A stretch of DNA of 64,000 nucleotides from Leclercia sp. S52 (GCF_039727615.1 NZ_CP152474.1:3844001-3908000), one strand, 5' to 3'; positions 1 to 12,559 are shown, counted from the first letter of the stretch. Numbers and translations are program-made. The notes: generated by a model not told the origin, from the letters alone.

Positions 1-1
1 C

Positions 2-1554
<1,553 letters not shown>

Positions 1555-1566
1555 GAGGACTTCGTC

Positions 1567-1929
1567 ATGACCGTGATTTACCAGACCACCATTACCCGCA
1601 TCGGCCAGAGCGCCGCGGATGCGCTGAGCGACCAGATGCTGATTACCTTCCGTGAAGGCGCTCCGGCGGATATCGAAGAGTTCTGTTTTATCCACTGCCA
1701 CGGCGAACTGAGCGGCGCGCTGCGGCCTGGCAGCCAGCTCACGCTGGGCGACGCGCGCTATCCGGTGACGGCAGTGGGCGATGTCGCGGAGCAGAACCTG
1801 CGCGAGCTGGGGCATATCACCCTGCGTTTTGATGGCCAGACCGCGGCGGAATACCCCGGCACCGTGCACGTTGCCGGGCCGGTTCCGCAGGCGGTGATGG
1901 CCGGTTGTGTACTGAAATTTGTGGCGTAA
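1567..1929 (+). CDS. srlB: Glucitol/sorbitol PTS EIIA component SrlB
   Basis: Cytoplasmic EIIA protein of 120 residues that passes phosphate from HPr to SrlE. The phosphorylatable histidine is probably the one in FIHCHGELSG (about residue 42). AGAGGA precedes the ATG. It sits between srlE and srlD with short gaps, consistent with one polycistronic message. E. coli SrlB is 123 residues, so nothing is missing. Confidence 0.94.
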   Translation: MTVIYQTTITRIGQSAADALSDQMLITFREGAPADIEEFCFIHCHGELSGALRPGSQLTLGDARYPVTAVGDVAEQNLRELGHITLRFDGQTAAEYPGTVHVAGPVPQAVMAGCVLKFVA

Positions 1930-1944
1930 TTAAAGGAGAGAAAC

Positions 1945-2724
1945 ATGGAACAGGTTGCAGTTGTCATTGGCGGGGGACAAACCTTAGGGGAATATCTCTG
2001 CCGCGGGCTGGCCGCAGAAGGGTATCGCGTGGCGGTGGTGGACATTCAGAGCGAAAAAGCCGCCCGGGTCGCCAGCGAGATCAATAAGGAGTTTGGCGAA
2101 GGCAAGGCGTATGGCTTTGGCGCCGACGCTACCAGCGAGCAGAGCGTGATGGCGCTGTCGCACGGGGTGAATGAGATCTTTGGCCGCGTCGACCTGCTGG
2201 TGTACAGCGCCGGCATCGCCAAAGCGGCATTTATCAGCGACGTGGAGCTGGGGGATTTCGACCGCTCGTTGCAGGTGAACCTGGTGGGCTATTTCCTCTG
2301 CGCCCGGGAGTTCTCACGCCTGATGATCCGCGACGGCATTGCCGGGCGCATCATTCAGATCAACTCCAAATCCGGCAAGGTGGGCAGCAAGCACAACTCC
2401 GGCTACAGCGCGGCCAAGTTCGGCGGCGTGGGGCTGACCCAGTCCCTGGCGCTGGATCTGGCCGAGTACGGCATTACCGTGCACTCGCTGATGCTCGGCA
2501 ACCTGCTGAAGTCGCCGATGTTCCAGTCCCTGCTGCCGCAGTACGCCACCAAGCTGGGCATCGAGGCGGATCAGGTGGAGCAGTATTACATCGATAAAGT
2601 GCCGCTGAAGCGCGGGTGCGACTATCAGGACGTGCTGAATATGCTGCTGTTTTATGCCAGCCCGAAAGCCTCCTACTGCACCGGGCAGTCGATCAATATC
2701 ACCGGCGGGCAGGTGATGTTCTGA
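1945..2724 (+). CDS. srlD: Sorbitol-6-phosphate 2-dehydrogenase SrlD
   Basis: NAD-dependent short-chain dehydrogenase of 259 residues that oxidises sorbitol-6-phosphate to fructose-6-phosphate. The N-terminal Rossmann motif is VVIGGGQTLGEYL (a GGGxxLG variant of TGxxxGxG). The catalytic YxxxK appears as SGYSAAKFG near residue 156. AAGGAGAG precedes the ATG. It is the catabolic enzyme of the operon. A palindromic repeat and a REP element separate it from gutM. Confidence 0.95.
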   Translation: MEQVAVVIGGGQTLGEYLCRGLAAEGYRVAVVDIQSEKAARVASEINKEFGEGKAYGFGADATSEQSVMALSHGVNEIFGRVDLLVYSAGIAKAAFISDVELGDFDRSLQVNLVGYFLCAREFSRLMIRDGIAGRIIQINSKSGKVGSKHNSGYSAAKFGGVGLTQSLALDLAEYGITVHSLMLGNLLKSPMFQSLLPQYATKLGIEADQVEQYYIDKVPLKRGCDYQDVLNMLLFYASPKASYCTGQSINITGGQVMF

Positions 2725-2740
2725 TTGTGCGGGCTGATGC

Positions 2741-2772
2741 CCTCACCCCAACCCTCTCCCACAGGGAGAGGG
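2741..2772 (+). repeat. Dispersed palindrome CCTCACCC...CCCTCTCCC/GGGAGAGGG, copy 1
   Basis: A 9-bp perfect stem (CCCTCTCCC with GGGAGAGGG, 3-base loop) preceded by CCTCACCCCAA. Near-identical units occur at 23281-23312 and, inverted, at 63804-63840. All lie between genes, and the first two are next to REP elements. It can fold in RNA but has no T-run, so it is more likely a dispersed repeat than a terminator. Confidence 0.75.
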
Positions 2773-2781
2773 AGATTATTC

Positions 2782-2812
2782 GTAGGCCGGGCAAGCGAAG
2801 TGCCGCCCGGCA
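2782..2812 (+). repeat. REP element
   Basis: Imperfect palindrome of the GTAGGCCGGGCAAG...CCGCCCGGCA type typical of enterobacterial REP sequences. It lies between srlD and gutM and may stabilise the 3' end of the srlAEBD message. Confidence 0.8.
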
Positions 2813-2826
2813 ATTAAGGAGCTGAT

Positions 2827-3186
2827 ATGGTTACCACATTCATCACCGTCGCCGTTATCGCCTGGCTGGGCCAGCTGGCGCTCGGCGGCTGGCAAATCCA
2901 CCGCTTTAACCGCGCCTTCGACGCCCTCTGCCAGAAAGGCCGGGTCGGCGTGGGCCGCTCCGGCGGGCGCTTCAAACCGCGGGTGATTGTCGCCATTGCG
3001 CTGGACGACAATCACCGGGTCTGCGACTCGTTGATGATGCGCGGGCTGACGGTCTTTGCCCGACCGATGAAAATTGCAGCGATTAACGGCACCGCGCTGC
3101 AGGAATTGAAGCCTGATGTGATCTTTCCCAATGATTCGCTCTGTCAGGATGCACTATCATTAGCGCTTAAATTGAAACATGGATAA
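2827..3186 (+). CDS. gutM: Glucitol operon activator GutM
   Basis: Protein of 119 residues matching GutM/SrlM, an activator of the glucitol operon. Residues 1-20 form a hydrophobic N-terminal segment, and the rest is a compact soluble domain (VGRSGGRFKPRVIVAIALDD). TAAGGAG precedes the ATG. It stands directly before srlR, as in E. coli. Its mechanism is poorly known. Confidence 0.9.
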   Translation: MVTTFITVAVIAWLGQLALGGWQIHRFNRAFDALCQKGRVGVGRSGGRFKPRVIVAIALDDNHRVCDSLMMRGLTVFARPMKIAAINGTALQELKPDVIFPNDSLCQDALSLALKLKHG

Positions 3187-3208
3187 TTTCGATGTGAACG
3201 CTATAAGC

Positions 3209-3230
3209 TTGCGAAATTATCATTTCGCAA
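3209..3230. promoter_or_regulatory. Perfect 9+4+9 inverted repeat upstream of srlR (possible SrlR operator)
   Basis: TTGCGAAAT-TATC-ATTTCGCAA is a perfect palindrome 20 bases before the srlR start. DeoR-family repressors often bind sites rich in TTTCG/CGAAA, so an autoregulatory SrlR operator is plausible. A hairpin in the gutM-srlR message is the alternative. No second copy was seen in the window, and the main srl promoter is outside it. Confidence 0.5.
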
Positions 3231-3249
3231 CCTGAGGAACGCAACGCCT

Positions 3250-4023
3250 ATGAAACCCCGTCAGCGGCAGGCGGCCATTCTCGACCACCTGCAAAAGCAG
3301 GGAAAATGTTCGGTTGAGGATCTGGCCCACTACTTTGACACCACCGGCACCACCATCCGCAAGGATCTGGTGATCCTGGAGAACTCCGGGGCGGTGATCC
3401 GCACCTATGGCGGCGTGGTGCTGAATAAGGACGAAGCCGATCCGCCCATCGATCACAAGACGCTGATCAACACCCATCAGAAGGCGTTAATTGCTGAGGC
3501 GGCGGTCAAGTATATCCATGACGGCGACTCCATCATCCTCGACGCGGGCAGTACGGTGCTGCAGATGGTGCCGATGCTGAGCCGCTTTAATAACATCACG
3601 GTGATGACCAACAGCCTGCATATCGTCAACGCCCTGTCAGAATTAGACAACGAACAAACCATCCTGATGCCCGGCGGCACCTTCCGTAAAAAATCAGCCT
3701 CGTTTCACGGCCAGCTGGCGGAGAACGCCTTCGACCATTTCAGCTTTGACCGGCTGTTTATGGGCACCGACGGCATCGATCTCAACGCGGGCGTGACCAC
3801 TTTCAACGAGGTGTTCAGCGTCAGCAAAGCGATGTGCAACGCCGCCCGGGAAGTGATCCTGATGGCCGACTCGTCGAAGTTTGGCCGTAAAAGCCCGAAC
3901 ATTGTCTGTAGCCTTGAGAGCGTCGATAAGCTGATCACCGACGCGGGTATCGATCCGGCGTTCAAAAAAGCGCTGGAAGAGAAAGGAATCGAAGTGATTG
4001 TAACCGGAGAGAGAGATGAGTGA
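3250..4023 (+). CDS. srlR: Glucitol operon repressor SrlR (DeoR family)
   Basis: DeoR-type repressor of 257 residues. The winged HTH is at residues 3-57 ([20 protein letters not shown]), followed by a sugar-phosphate-sensing domain with [12 protein letters not shown] and [12 protein letters not shown]. It is expected to repress srl genes in the absence of sorbitol phosphate. GAGGAA stands about 10 bases before the ATG, a rather long gap. It overlaps gutQ by 8 bases, so the two are co-translated. Confidence 0.93.
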   Translation: MKPRQRQAAILDHLQKQGKCSVEDLAHYFDTTGTTIRKDLVILENSGAVIRTYGGVVLNKDEADPPIDHKTLINTHQKALIAEAAVKYIHDGDSIILDAGSTVLQMVPMLSRFNNITVMTNSLHIVNALSELDNEQTILMPGGTFRKKSASFHGQLAENAFDHFSFDRLFMGTDGIDLNAGVTTFNEVFSVSKAMCNAAREVILMADSSKFGRKSPNIVCSLESVDKLITDAGIDPAFKKALEEKGIEVIVTGERDE

Positions 4024-4977
4024 TTTTCTGTTAAACGCGGGTCGCCAAACCCTGATGCTCGAACTGCAGGAGGCCAGCCGCCTGCCGGACCGTCTGGGAG
4101 AGGATTTCGTTCGGGCGGCAAACACCATTATTCAGTGCGAAGGGAAAGTGATCGTCGCGGGGATCGGCAAGTCCGGGCATATCGGCAAAAAGATTGCCGC
4201 GACCCTGGCCAGCACCGGCACCCCGGCCTTTTTTGTCCATCCGGCGGAAGCCCTGCACGGCGACCTGGGGATGATCGAAAGCCGCGACGTGCTGCTGTTT
4301 ATCTCCTACTCCGGCTCGGCGAAAGAGCTGGATCTGATCCTGCCGCGCCTGCAGGAAAAATCGGTCGCGCTGCTGGCGATGACCGGTAAATCCCGCTCGC
4401 CGCTGGCGCTGGCTGCCAAAGCCACGCTGGATATTTCGGTGGAGCGCGAAGCCTGCCCGATGCACCTGGCCCCGACCTCCAGCACCGTGAATACCCTGAT
4501 GATGGGCGATGCGCTGGCAATGGCGGTAATGCAGGCCCGCGGCTTTAATGAAGAAGATTTTGCCCGCTCCCACCCTGCCGGGGCGCTGGGCGCACGCCTG
4601 CTGAACAAGGTGCACCATCTGATGCGCACCGACGAGGCCACGCCGCAGGTGAAGCTGAACGCCAGCGTGATGGATGCGATGCTGGAGCTGAGCCGCACCG
4701 GCCTGGGGCTGGTGGCGGTCTGCGATGACGACAATCAAGTGAAAGGCGTCTTCACCGACGGCGACCTGCGTCGCTGGCTGGTGGGCGGCGGCAAGCTGGA
4801 GGTGAGCGTCAGCAGCGCCATGACCACCGGCGGCCTCACGCTGAAGGCCGACAGTCGCGCTATTGAAGCCAAAGAGCTGCTGCTGAAGCGCAAAATCACC
4901 GCCGCCCCGGTGGTGGACGAAAATGGCCGCCTGTGCGGCGCCATCAACCTGCAGGATTTCTACCAGGCAGGCATTAT

Positions 4978-4981
<4 letters not shown>
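4016..4981 (+). CDS. gutQ: Arabinose-5-phosphate isomerase GutQ
   Basis: KpsF/GutQ-family isomerase of 321 residues that interconverts ribulose-5-phosphate and arabinose-5-phosphate, the Kdo precursor. The SIS domain is at about residues 35-170 ([28 protein letters not shown]). Two CBS repeats follow at about 205-321. The start lies inside srlR. Its stop and the stop of convergent norR share the palindrome CTAG at 4978-4981, leaving no room for a terminator. Confidence 0.95.
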
Positions 4982-6492
<1,511 letters not shown>

Positions 6493-6504
6493 TCTCGCCT
6501 CGCT

Positions 6505-6560
6505 GTCATTTTGACAATGCATCTTGTCATATTGACTATATCAATGACAGTCAAATTGAC
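6505..6560. promoter_or_regulatory. Three NorR enhancer sites
   Basis: Three copies of the NorR core GT-N7-AC: GTCATTTTGAC (6505-6515), GTCATATTGAC (6526-6536) and GTCAAATTGAC (6550-6560). Centres are 21 and 24 bp apart. They lie between divergent norR and norV and upstream of the sigma-54 promoter, as in E. coli, where NorR assembles on three sites. Confidence 0.9.
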
Positions 6561-6614
6561 TACCTATCAGGGGTTAATATTTTAAAAATGCTTTAAAATC
6601 AATATAATAAAAAG

Positions 6615-6631
6615 TTGGCACGCAACCTGCA
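6615..6631 (+). promoter_or_regulatory. Sigma-54 (-24/-12) promoter of norVW
   Basis: TTGGCACGCAACCTGCA matches the sigma-54 consensus, with GG at 6617-6618 and GC at 6629-6630 in correct register. It is 50 bases before the norV ATG. The intervening stretch from the NorR sites (6561-6614) is very A+T-rich, as expected for an IHF-bent region, but no clear IHF site was identified. Confidence 0.88.
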
Positions 6632-6681
6632 ATTACCATTACATCTTTCGTTTAATTTCGCTGTATTAAGTTGAGGTTGCT

Positions 6682-8130
6682 ATGTCTATTCTGGTTAAAA
6701 ACAATATTCATTGGGTTGGTCAACGTGACTGGGAAGTACGTGATTTTCACGGGACGGAGTACAAAACGCTGCGCGGCAGCAGCTACAACAGCTATCTCAT
6801 CCGGGAAGAAAAAAACGTCCTGATCGATACCGTCGATCATAAATTCAGCCGTGAATTCGTGCAAAACCTGCGCAGTGAAATTGACCTGGCCGATATCGAC
6901 TACATCATCATTAACCATGCTGAAGAAGATCACGCCGGGGCGCTGACCGAGCTGATGTCCTGCATCCCGGACACCCCGATCTACTGTACCAATAACGCCA
7001 TCGACTCCATCAATGGTCACCATCACCATCCGGAGTGGAATTTCAACGTAGTGAAAACCGGTGACTCACTGGATATCGGCAACGGCAAACAGCTGATCTT
7101 CGTTGAAACTCCGATGCTGCACTGGCCGGACAGCATGATGACCTACATGACCGGCGACGCCGTGCTGTTCAGTAACGACGCCTTCGGCCAGCACTACTGC
7201 GACGAACGTCTGTTCAATGATGAAGTGGATCAGGCCGAGCTGTACGAGCAGTGCCAGCGCTACTACGCCAACATCCTGACCCCGTTCAGCCGTCTGGTCA
7301 CGCCAAAAATTACCGAAATCCTCGGCTTCAACCTGCCGGTGGATATGATTGCCACCTCCCACGGCGTGGTATGGCGTGAGAACCCAACCCAGATCGTCGA
7401 GCAGTACCTGAAATGGGCCGCAGACTATCAGGAAGACCGCATCACCATTTTCTACGACACCATGTCCAACAATACCCGCATGATGGCCGACGCGATTGCC
7501 CAGGGCATCAACGAAGTGGATCCGAACGTGGCGGTGAAAATCTTTAACGTGGCGCGCAGCGACAAGAACGACATTCTGACCAACGTCTTCCGCTCCAAAG
7601 GCGTGCTGGTGGGCACCTCCACCATGAACAACGTGATGATGCCGAAAATTGCCGGCCTGGTGGAAGAGATGACCGGCCTGCGCTTCCGTAACAAACGCGC
7701 CAGCGCCTTCGGCTCCCACGGCTGGAGCGGCGGCGCGGTCGACCGTCTCTCTACCCGTCTGCAGGATGCGGGCTTTGAAATGTCGATGAGCCTGAAGGCG
7801 AAATGGCGTCCGGATCTGGATGCGCTGGAAATCTGTCGTCAGCACGGCCGCGACATTGCACGTCAGTGGGCGCTCGCTCCGCTGCCGGAAGCGACCGCTA
7901 AAGCCGCACCAGAGCAGGAAGCCAGCGCCGGTGCAGAAGCGGCAGCCGCCGACCTCGGCCCTTGCATGCAGTGCAGCGTCTGCCAGTGGATTTACGATCC
8001 GGCCCTCGGCGAACCGCTGCAGGATGTCGCCCCAGGCACACCGTGGAGTGACGTGCCGGATAACTTCCTCTGCCCGGAATGTTCCCTCGGAAAAGACGTC
8101 TTTGACGAACTGGCATCGGAGGCAAAATGA
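6682..8130 (+). CDS. norV: Anaerobic nitric oxide reductase flavorubredoxin NorV
   Basis: Flavodiiron NO reductase of 482 residues that reduces NO to N2O under anoxia. The N-terminal metallo-beta-lactamase-like domain carries the diiron ligands in HAEEDHAG (about residues 79-86). A flavodoxin domain follows at about 254-400 ([18 protein letters not shown]). A C-terminal rubredoxin has two CxxC pairs (CMQCSVC, LCPEC). An Ala/Glu-rich linker separates flavodoxin and rubredoxin and accounts for three extra residues over E. coli. It overlaps norW by 4 bases. Confidence 0.97.
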   Translation: MSILVKNNIHWVGQRDWEVRDFHGTEYKTLRGSSYNSYLIREEKNVLIDTVDHKFSREFVQNLRSEIDLADIDYIIINHAEEDHAGALTELMSCIPDTPIYCTNNAIDSINGHHHHPEWNFNVVKTGDSLDIGNGKQLIFVETPMLHWPDSMMTYMTGDAVLFSNDAFGQHYCDERLFNDEVDQAELYEQCQRYYANILTPFSRLVTPKITEILGFNLPVDMIATSHGVVWRENPTQIVEQYLKWAADYQEDRITIFYDTMSNNTRMMADAIAQGINEVDPNVAVKIFNVARSDKNDILTNVFRSKGVLVGTSTMNNVMMPKIAGLVEEMTGLRFRNKRASAFGSHGWSGGAVDRLSTRLQDAGFEMSMSLKAKWRPDLDALEICRQHGRDIARQWALAPLPEATAKAAPEQEASAGAEAAAADLGPCMQCSVCQWIYDPALGEPLQDVAPGTPWSDVPDNFLCPECSLGKDVFDELASEAK

Positions 8131-9261
8131 GCCAGGGTATCGTGATTATCGGCTCGGGCTTCGCCGCCCGCCAGCTGGTGAAAAATATCCGTAAACAGGA
8201 TGCGAACGTCCCGCTGACGCTGATCGCCGCGGACAGCATGGATGAGTACAACAAGCCGGACTTAAGCCACGTTATCAGCCAGAGTCAGCACGCCGACGAC
8301 CTCACCCGCCAGACGGCGGGGGAGTTTGCCGAACAGTTTAACCTGCGCCTGTTCCCCTACAGCTGGGTGACCGACATCGATGCCGCAGCACACGTGGTCA
8401 AAGCGAAAGACCAGCAGTGGTCGTATGACAAACTGGTGCTGGCCACCGGGGCCTCGGCCTTTGTGCCGCCGGTTCCGGGCCGCGAGCTGATGCTGACCCT
8501 CAACAGCCAGATGGAGTACCGCGCCTGCGAAACCACGCTGCGTGACGCCAAAAGGGTGATGATTGTTGGCGCGGGGCTTATCGGCAGCGAACTGGCGATG
8601 GATTTTTGCCGGGCCGGGAAAGCGGTCACCCTGGTTGACCACTCCGCCAGCATTCTGTCGGCGCTGATGCCAGCCGAAGTAAGCAGTCGCTTACAACATC
8701 GACTGACCGATATGGGCGTGCATCTGCAGCTGAAATCCCAACTGCAAAGCCTGACCAAAACCGATAACGGCATCTGCGCCCTGCTGGATCGCGACCGCTG
8801 CATTGAGGTGGATGTGGTCATTGCCGCCACCGGCCTGCGTCCGGAAATCGGGCTGGCCCAGCGTGCCGGGGCAGAAACAAACCGCGGCGTGAAGGTCGAC
8901 AGTTATCTGCAAACCACGCAGCCGGATATCTATGCCCTGGGCGACTGCGCCGAAATCAACGGTCAGGTGCTGCCGTTCCTGCAGCCGATCCAGTTAAGCG
9001 CCATGTATCTGGCGAAGAACCTGCTCGGGGGGCAATACCCCATTGAAACTGCCTGCGATGCTGGTGAAGGTCAAAACGCCGGAACTGCCTTTGCATCTGG
9101 CAGGCGAAACTCAGCGTCAGGATCTGAACTGGCAGATCGCCATCGAACCTCAGGGGATGGTGGCGAAAGGGGCCGACAGCGAGGGCAATTTACGCGCCTT
9201 CGTGGTCAGCGAAGATCGCATGAAGGAGGCCTTCGCCCTGCTGAAATCATTACCTGTTTAA
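8127..9261 (+). pseudogene. norW: NorW, NADH:flavorubredoxin reductase, frameshifted
   Basis: FAD/NAD oxidoreductase that passes electrons from NADH to NorV rubredoxin. Residues 1-302 read well (FAD motif [11 protein letters not shown] motif [18 protein letters not shown]), then the frame breaks after NLLGG. The natural C terminus ([11 protein letters not shown] to LLKSLPV) continues in the +1 frame to 9261. Removing one G from the G6 run at 9027-9032 restores a protein of 377 residues, exactly the E. coli length. As written, the frame runs on with unrelated sequence to 9374. This is either a sequencing indel or a real slippage mutation. Confidence 0.9.
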
Positions 9262-9313
9262 CCCTCAAACTCTTGCTCTACTCGTTGTATGCTTGTCCGA
9301 TTTTGCCTTTCGC

Positions 9314-9338
9314 AGCCCCGGTGCCCCGGGGCTTTTTT
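9314..9338 (+). terminator. Rho-independent terminator of norVW
   Basis: AGCCCCGG-TGCC-CCGGGGCT, an 8-bp perfect G+C stem followed by a run of six T. It starts 52 bases after the norW stop. Confidence 0.88.
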
Positions 9339-9425
9339 AATGCGGAACAGCTGCTAAACCCCGTCCTGTTTTAATCCCTTTTTGCGGCCTACCCTGTTGC
9401 GGTACTCATCAGCCGGAGACCGCCA

Positions 9426-9578
9426 ATGAACAACTTCACCCAGGAAATTAACTATCTTGCTGCCTGGTTCAGGCAGGTGAAGAAGCATGAACATATTTTA
9501 TTTCGCTGGCTGTATCTCAGCCCGGAAGCGCGCATTGAGCGCCTGCGCGAGCTTATGATACCTGTCAGTAAGCGCTGA
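9426..9578 (+). CDS. Small protein of unknown function (50 aa)
   Basis: ORF of 50 codons with a CGGAGA ribosome site 7 bases before the ATG, downstream of the norVW terminator. The protein is basic and amphipathic, with segment HEHILFRWLYLSPEARIERL in its second half and no membrane span. The pattern RWL-x-x-(S)P-x-x-R-(I/L)-x-x-L-x-x-LM recalls the small SgrT protein of the SgrS/SgrR system. The next gene encodes an SgrR-family regulator. That link is from memory and unproven, and no SgrS-like seed or terminator was found after it. A chance ORF is also possible. Confidence 0.45.
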   Translation: MNNFTQEINYLAAWFRQVKKHEHILFRWLYLSPEARIERLRELMIPVSKR

Positions 9579-9579
9579 T

Positions 9580-9652
9580 TGCCCGGCGGCGCTCACGCTT
9601 GCACGGGCCTACGGTTTTTGTAGGCCGGGTAAGGCGTAGCCGCCACCCGGCA
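9580..9652. repeat. BIME: two inverted REP elements
   Basis: REP units at 9580-9612 (GCCCGGCGGCGCTCACGCTT type) and 9620-9652 (GTAGGCCGGGTAAGGCG type) face each other across a short T-rich loop. They lie between the small ORF and the SgrR-like gene. Confidence 0.85.
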
Positions 9653-9725
9653 AAACAAACCGCACTGTTTATTATCCCGCAAAAACCCCTACACTCTTCG
9701 CAACGCCTTTGTCAGGGATGCCGCC

Positions 9726-11379
9726 ATGCGCCAGATCCAGAAAATCCGCCAGTACCAGCGGCTCGCCGTGCATTACGGTTTGAGCGCCAGACTCACCACC
9801 ATCGCCGAGGTGGCGGAGGTGGCGCTGTGCAGCGAACGTCACGCCCGCACGCTGTTACGCCAGCTGGCAGAAAGCGGCTGGCTAAGCTGGAAGGCGCAGG
9901 CGGGGCGCGGGCATCGCGCCACCCTGCACTGCCTGGTGACCACCAGCGAGCTCAGCGCCCCGCTAATGCATGCCTGCCTGGAGAAGGGGGATTATCAGAG
10001 CGCGCTCCAGCTGGCAGACGGCGATCCGGCCAGCCTGCACCACATCATCACCCCGTTTCTCGGCGGAAAATGGCTCAAGCATCAGCCGACGCTGCGTATC
10101 CCCTGGTATCGCCCGCTCACCTCCCTGCACCCGGCGCTGCATCGTCGGCGCGCCGAGCAGCATATCATCTGCGCGGTTCACGCCGGGTTAACCCGTTATG
10201 AACCGGGCCAGGCGCAGCCGGTGGCCGATCTGGCGCACCACTGGGCCTGCTCTGACGACGGGCTGCGCTGGCATTTTTACCTGCGCAGCGGTGCGCACTG
10301 GCATAACGGCCAGCCGCTAAGCGATGACGATATTCTGAGTGCGGTACAGCAGCTGCTGAGTGATCCGGCGCGTAACAGCGGGTTGCTGCATATCGACGCG
10401 GTCACCCTCGTCGCCCCCCTGGTGTCTGGCGGTATATTTGCATGCCCCGGATGCCCTGCTGGCCCACCGCCTGGCGCATCCGGTCTGCCGCCTGCCGCAC
10501 CCCCGACAGCCGGAGATTGGCGCCGGGCCGTTCGCCATTGCCCGGCACCACTCACATTTTCTGCGCCTCGAGCGCCAGCCCTGGTACTTTGCTGCCCATC
10601 CGCTGCTGCACGCGATTGAGTTCTGGCGCACCGGCACGGTCGCCGATAAACCGGCGTGGATAACGGTCGGAAAAGGCAGCGCTCCGCAGGAAGCGGTCAC
10701 CTCAACCAGCAGCGGGTTTGCATGGCTGATGGTCAATGCGAAACTGCCCAACGCGCTGGCCGCCTGGCTGCGCCAGACCGCCCTGACGTTCAACCAGCAG
10801 TGCTTTGGCCGCCGCGAGGATCTGCAGATCCAGACCGAAATCCTCCCGGGCCTGCAGGTGCCTACCCTGGCTGCGCCCGCTGATATCGACCTGCCGCCCC
10901 GGCTGAAACTGGTGTGCTACAACACTCCGGAGCTGCGCGAGCTGGCTGAAACCCTGCGGCTTCAGCTGCAGCCCCACGGCTGTGAGCTGCAGACCGAGTG
11001 GAAAGATCGCGACGGCTGGTATGCCCCGGATACCCTGGCGGATGCCGATCTGCTGCTGGGGGATCATCTGGCGACCGGAATGGCAGCCTTTGCGCTGGCG
11101 GAGTGGTTTATCTATGAGCCGGCCTGGGCCACGGCTTTAGGCGAGGCGGGATGGGAGGCGGCAAAACAGCAGCTGATGCAAACCAGCGACAGCGCAGCGC
11201 ATTTTCACGCCCATCTGACGCCCTTTTTCCAGCGCCTGCTGGCGGAGGGGCGCTGCACGCCGCTGTTCCACTATCGCTACCGGATCAATGCTCTGGAAAA
11301 CGTGCAGGATATGGTCCTGACCGCGGGCGGCTGGCTCGATTTTACCCGCGCCTGGCTGCCCCCGGCCGCCGAACTGTGA
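9726..11379 (+). pseudogene. SgrR/YbaE-family regulator, frameshifted
   Basis: SgrR-family transcription factor with an N-terminal winged HTH (about residues 1-110, CSERHARTLLRQLAESGWL) and a C-terminal oligopeptide/solute-binding domain (SBP_bac_5 type: RIPWYRPL, LAHHWACSDDGLRWHFYLR). It looks closer to E. coli YbaE than to SgrR. The frame breaks near residue 231. Removing one C from the C6 run at 10414-10419 joins the parts (VTLVAP to WCLAVYLHAPDALLAHRLA) into about 550 residues, the normal length. The ligand is unknown, and the ascG neighbour is convergent, not an operon partner. Confidence 0.8.
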
Positions 11380-12393
11380 TTAGCGGTGCGGACCGGGGAT
11401 CACCGAATCACGCAGGATCAGCTCCCCGTCAAAGGTCTGCTGGAAGGTGAACTCTCCGCCGTCGAGCATAAAGATCAGGCGGCTAATGGTCTCTTTTACC
11501 ATCTCGGTCACCGGTACGCGTACGCTGGAGAGCGCGGGCACCACGTAGGGCGCCATCGCAATGTCATCGAAACCGACTACCGAAACCGCTCCCGGCGCGG
11601 CGATCCCGCTGTCGTGGAGCTGCTTAATGGCACCGATCGCCATGTCGTCGTTGCTTGCCACCAGCGCGGTAAAATTCTCACCGCGCGCCAGCAGCGTCGC
11701 CACCCCTGCCGCCCCGCTGGCCGGCGTCCATTTGCCCTCGACAATCAGCGATTCGCGCAGCGGGATCCGGTGCTGGGCCAGCGCGTCCCTGTAGCCGGAA
11801 AGACGCTCAATCCCGGTGGGGGAATCCAGCGATCCGGTAATAAACGCGATGTCGCGATGGCCCTGTTCGATAAGGGTCGACACCGCCGCCTGGCTGGAGG
11901 CTTTATGATCTGACCAGACGCAGTGGCTGCTGTTTTTGCGCAGGCGACGGTTGAGCACCATCACCGGCTGCTCGTGCTTCTGGATGATCTCGTCCATCTC
12001 ATCAACGCTGAGAAAACGCGGGTAGATGATGATCGCATCACAGCGCATATCGAGCAGATACTGAATCGCTTCGCGCTCTTCGTCGGCGCTGTGCTTGCCA
12101 TCGGCGAGGATCAGCTGCCGCCCTTTCTCCTCGGTCATTCTGGCGGCGTGGAACAGCAATTCGCTGAAATAGACCCCGTGGTAGAGGGTGTTGGTCACCA
12201 CCAGCCCGAGGGTTTGCGTGCGTTTGGTCGCCAGGTTGCGCGCCAGTAAATTGGGGCGGTAGCCGCTCTCCTCAATCGCCTGAAAAACCCGGTCTTTTGT
12301 CTCCTGGCTCACGTAGCCATTGCCCGAAAGCACCCGGGAAACCGTCGCCTTCGAGACCCCTGCCCGCTTCGCCACTTCCAGCATCGTGGTCAT
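11380..12393 (-). CDS. ascG: asc operon repressor AscG (LacI family)
   Basis: LacI/GalR-type repressor of the cryptic beta-glucoside operon, 337 residues. The N-terminal HTH with hinge is at residues 1-60 (MLEVAKRAGVSKATVSRVL), followed by a periplasmic-binding-like effector domain (GFDDIAMAPY, LVASNDDMAIGA). The ATG at 12393 gives MTTMLEV as in E. coli; a TTG one codon upstream is less likely. It is divergent from ascFB, with an operator-like palindrome in between. Confidence 0.93.
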   Translation of the reverse strand: MTTMLEVAKRAGVSKATVSRVLSGNGYVSQETKDRVFQAIEESGYRPNLLARNLATKRTQTLGLVVTNTLYHGVYFSELLFHAARMTEEKGRQLILADGKHSADEEREAIQYLLDMRCDAIIIYPRFLSVDEMDEIIQKHEQPVMVLNRRLRKNSSHCVWSDHKASSQAAVSTLIEQGHRDIAFITGSLDSPTGIERLSGYRDALAQHRIPLRESLIVEGKWTPASGAAGVATLLARGENFTALVASNDDMAIGAIKQLHDSGIAAPGAVSVVGFDDIAMAPYVVPALSSVRVPVTEMVKETISRLIFMLDGGEFTFQQTFDGELILRDSVIPGPHR

Positions 12394-12483
12394 CAATCTG
12401 TTCCGTCTGAATCTGATGAGCGGCAGTGTACTGTACCGCGTGGAAAATGTCGCAGCAGGACGATCACGCTTTTAGGGCCCTTA

Positions 12484-12499
12484 TGCGATCGTCATCACG
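12484..12499. promoter_or_regulatory. Candidate CRP site in the ascG-ascF interval
   Basis: TGCGA-TCGTCA-TCACG resembles the CRP consensus TGTGA-N6-TCACA (8 of 10 arm positions). It lies upstream of ascF, where catabolite activation of a PTS sugar operon is expected. Confidence 0.5.
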
Positions 12500-12559
12500 A
12501 ATCTAAAAAATGGTCAAAACGCGATCTTGTTTGATCCCAGGAAACTCTTCATGATTTTG

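Noticed and set aside
2741..2772. Rho-independent terminator after srlD
   Set aside because: The stem is good, but no T-run follows and the same unit recurs elsewhere as a dispersed repeat; gutM and srlR are still expected to be co-transcribed.
8127..9374. A 415-residue natural variant of NorW
   Set aside because: The last part of this frame is unrelated to the family, while the +1 frame encodes the true NorW C terminus to 9261; a frameshift explains both.
9579..9725. SgrS-like sRNA downstream of the small ORF
   Set aside because: The region contains a BIME but no recognisable SgrS pairing seed and no G+C hairpin with T-run typical of the SgrS 3' end.
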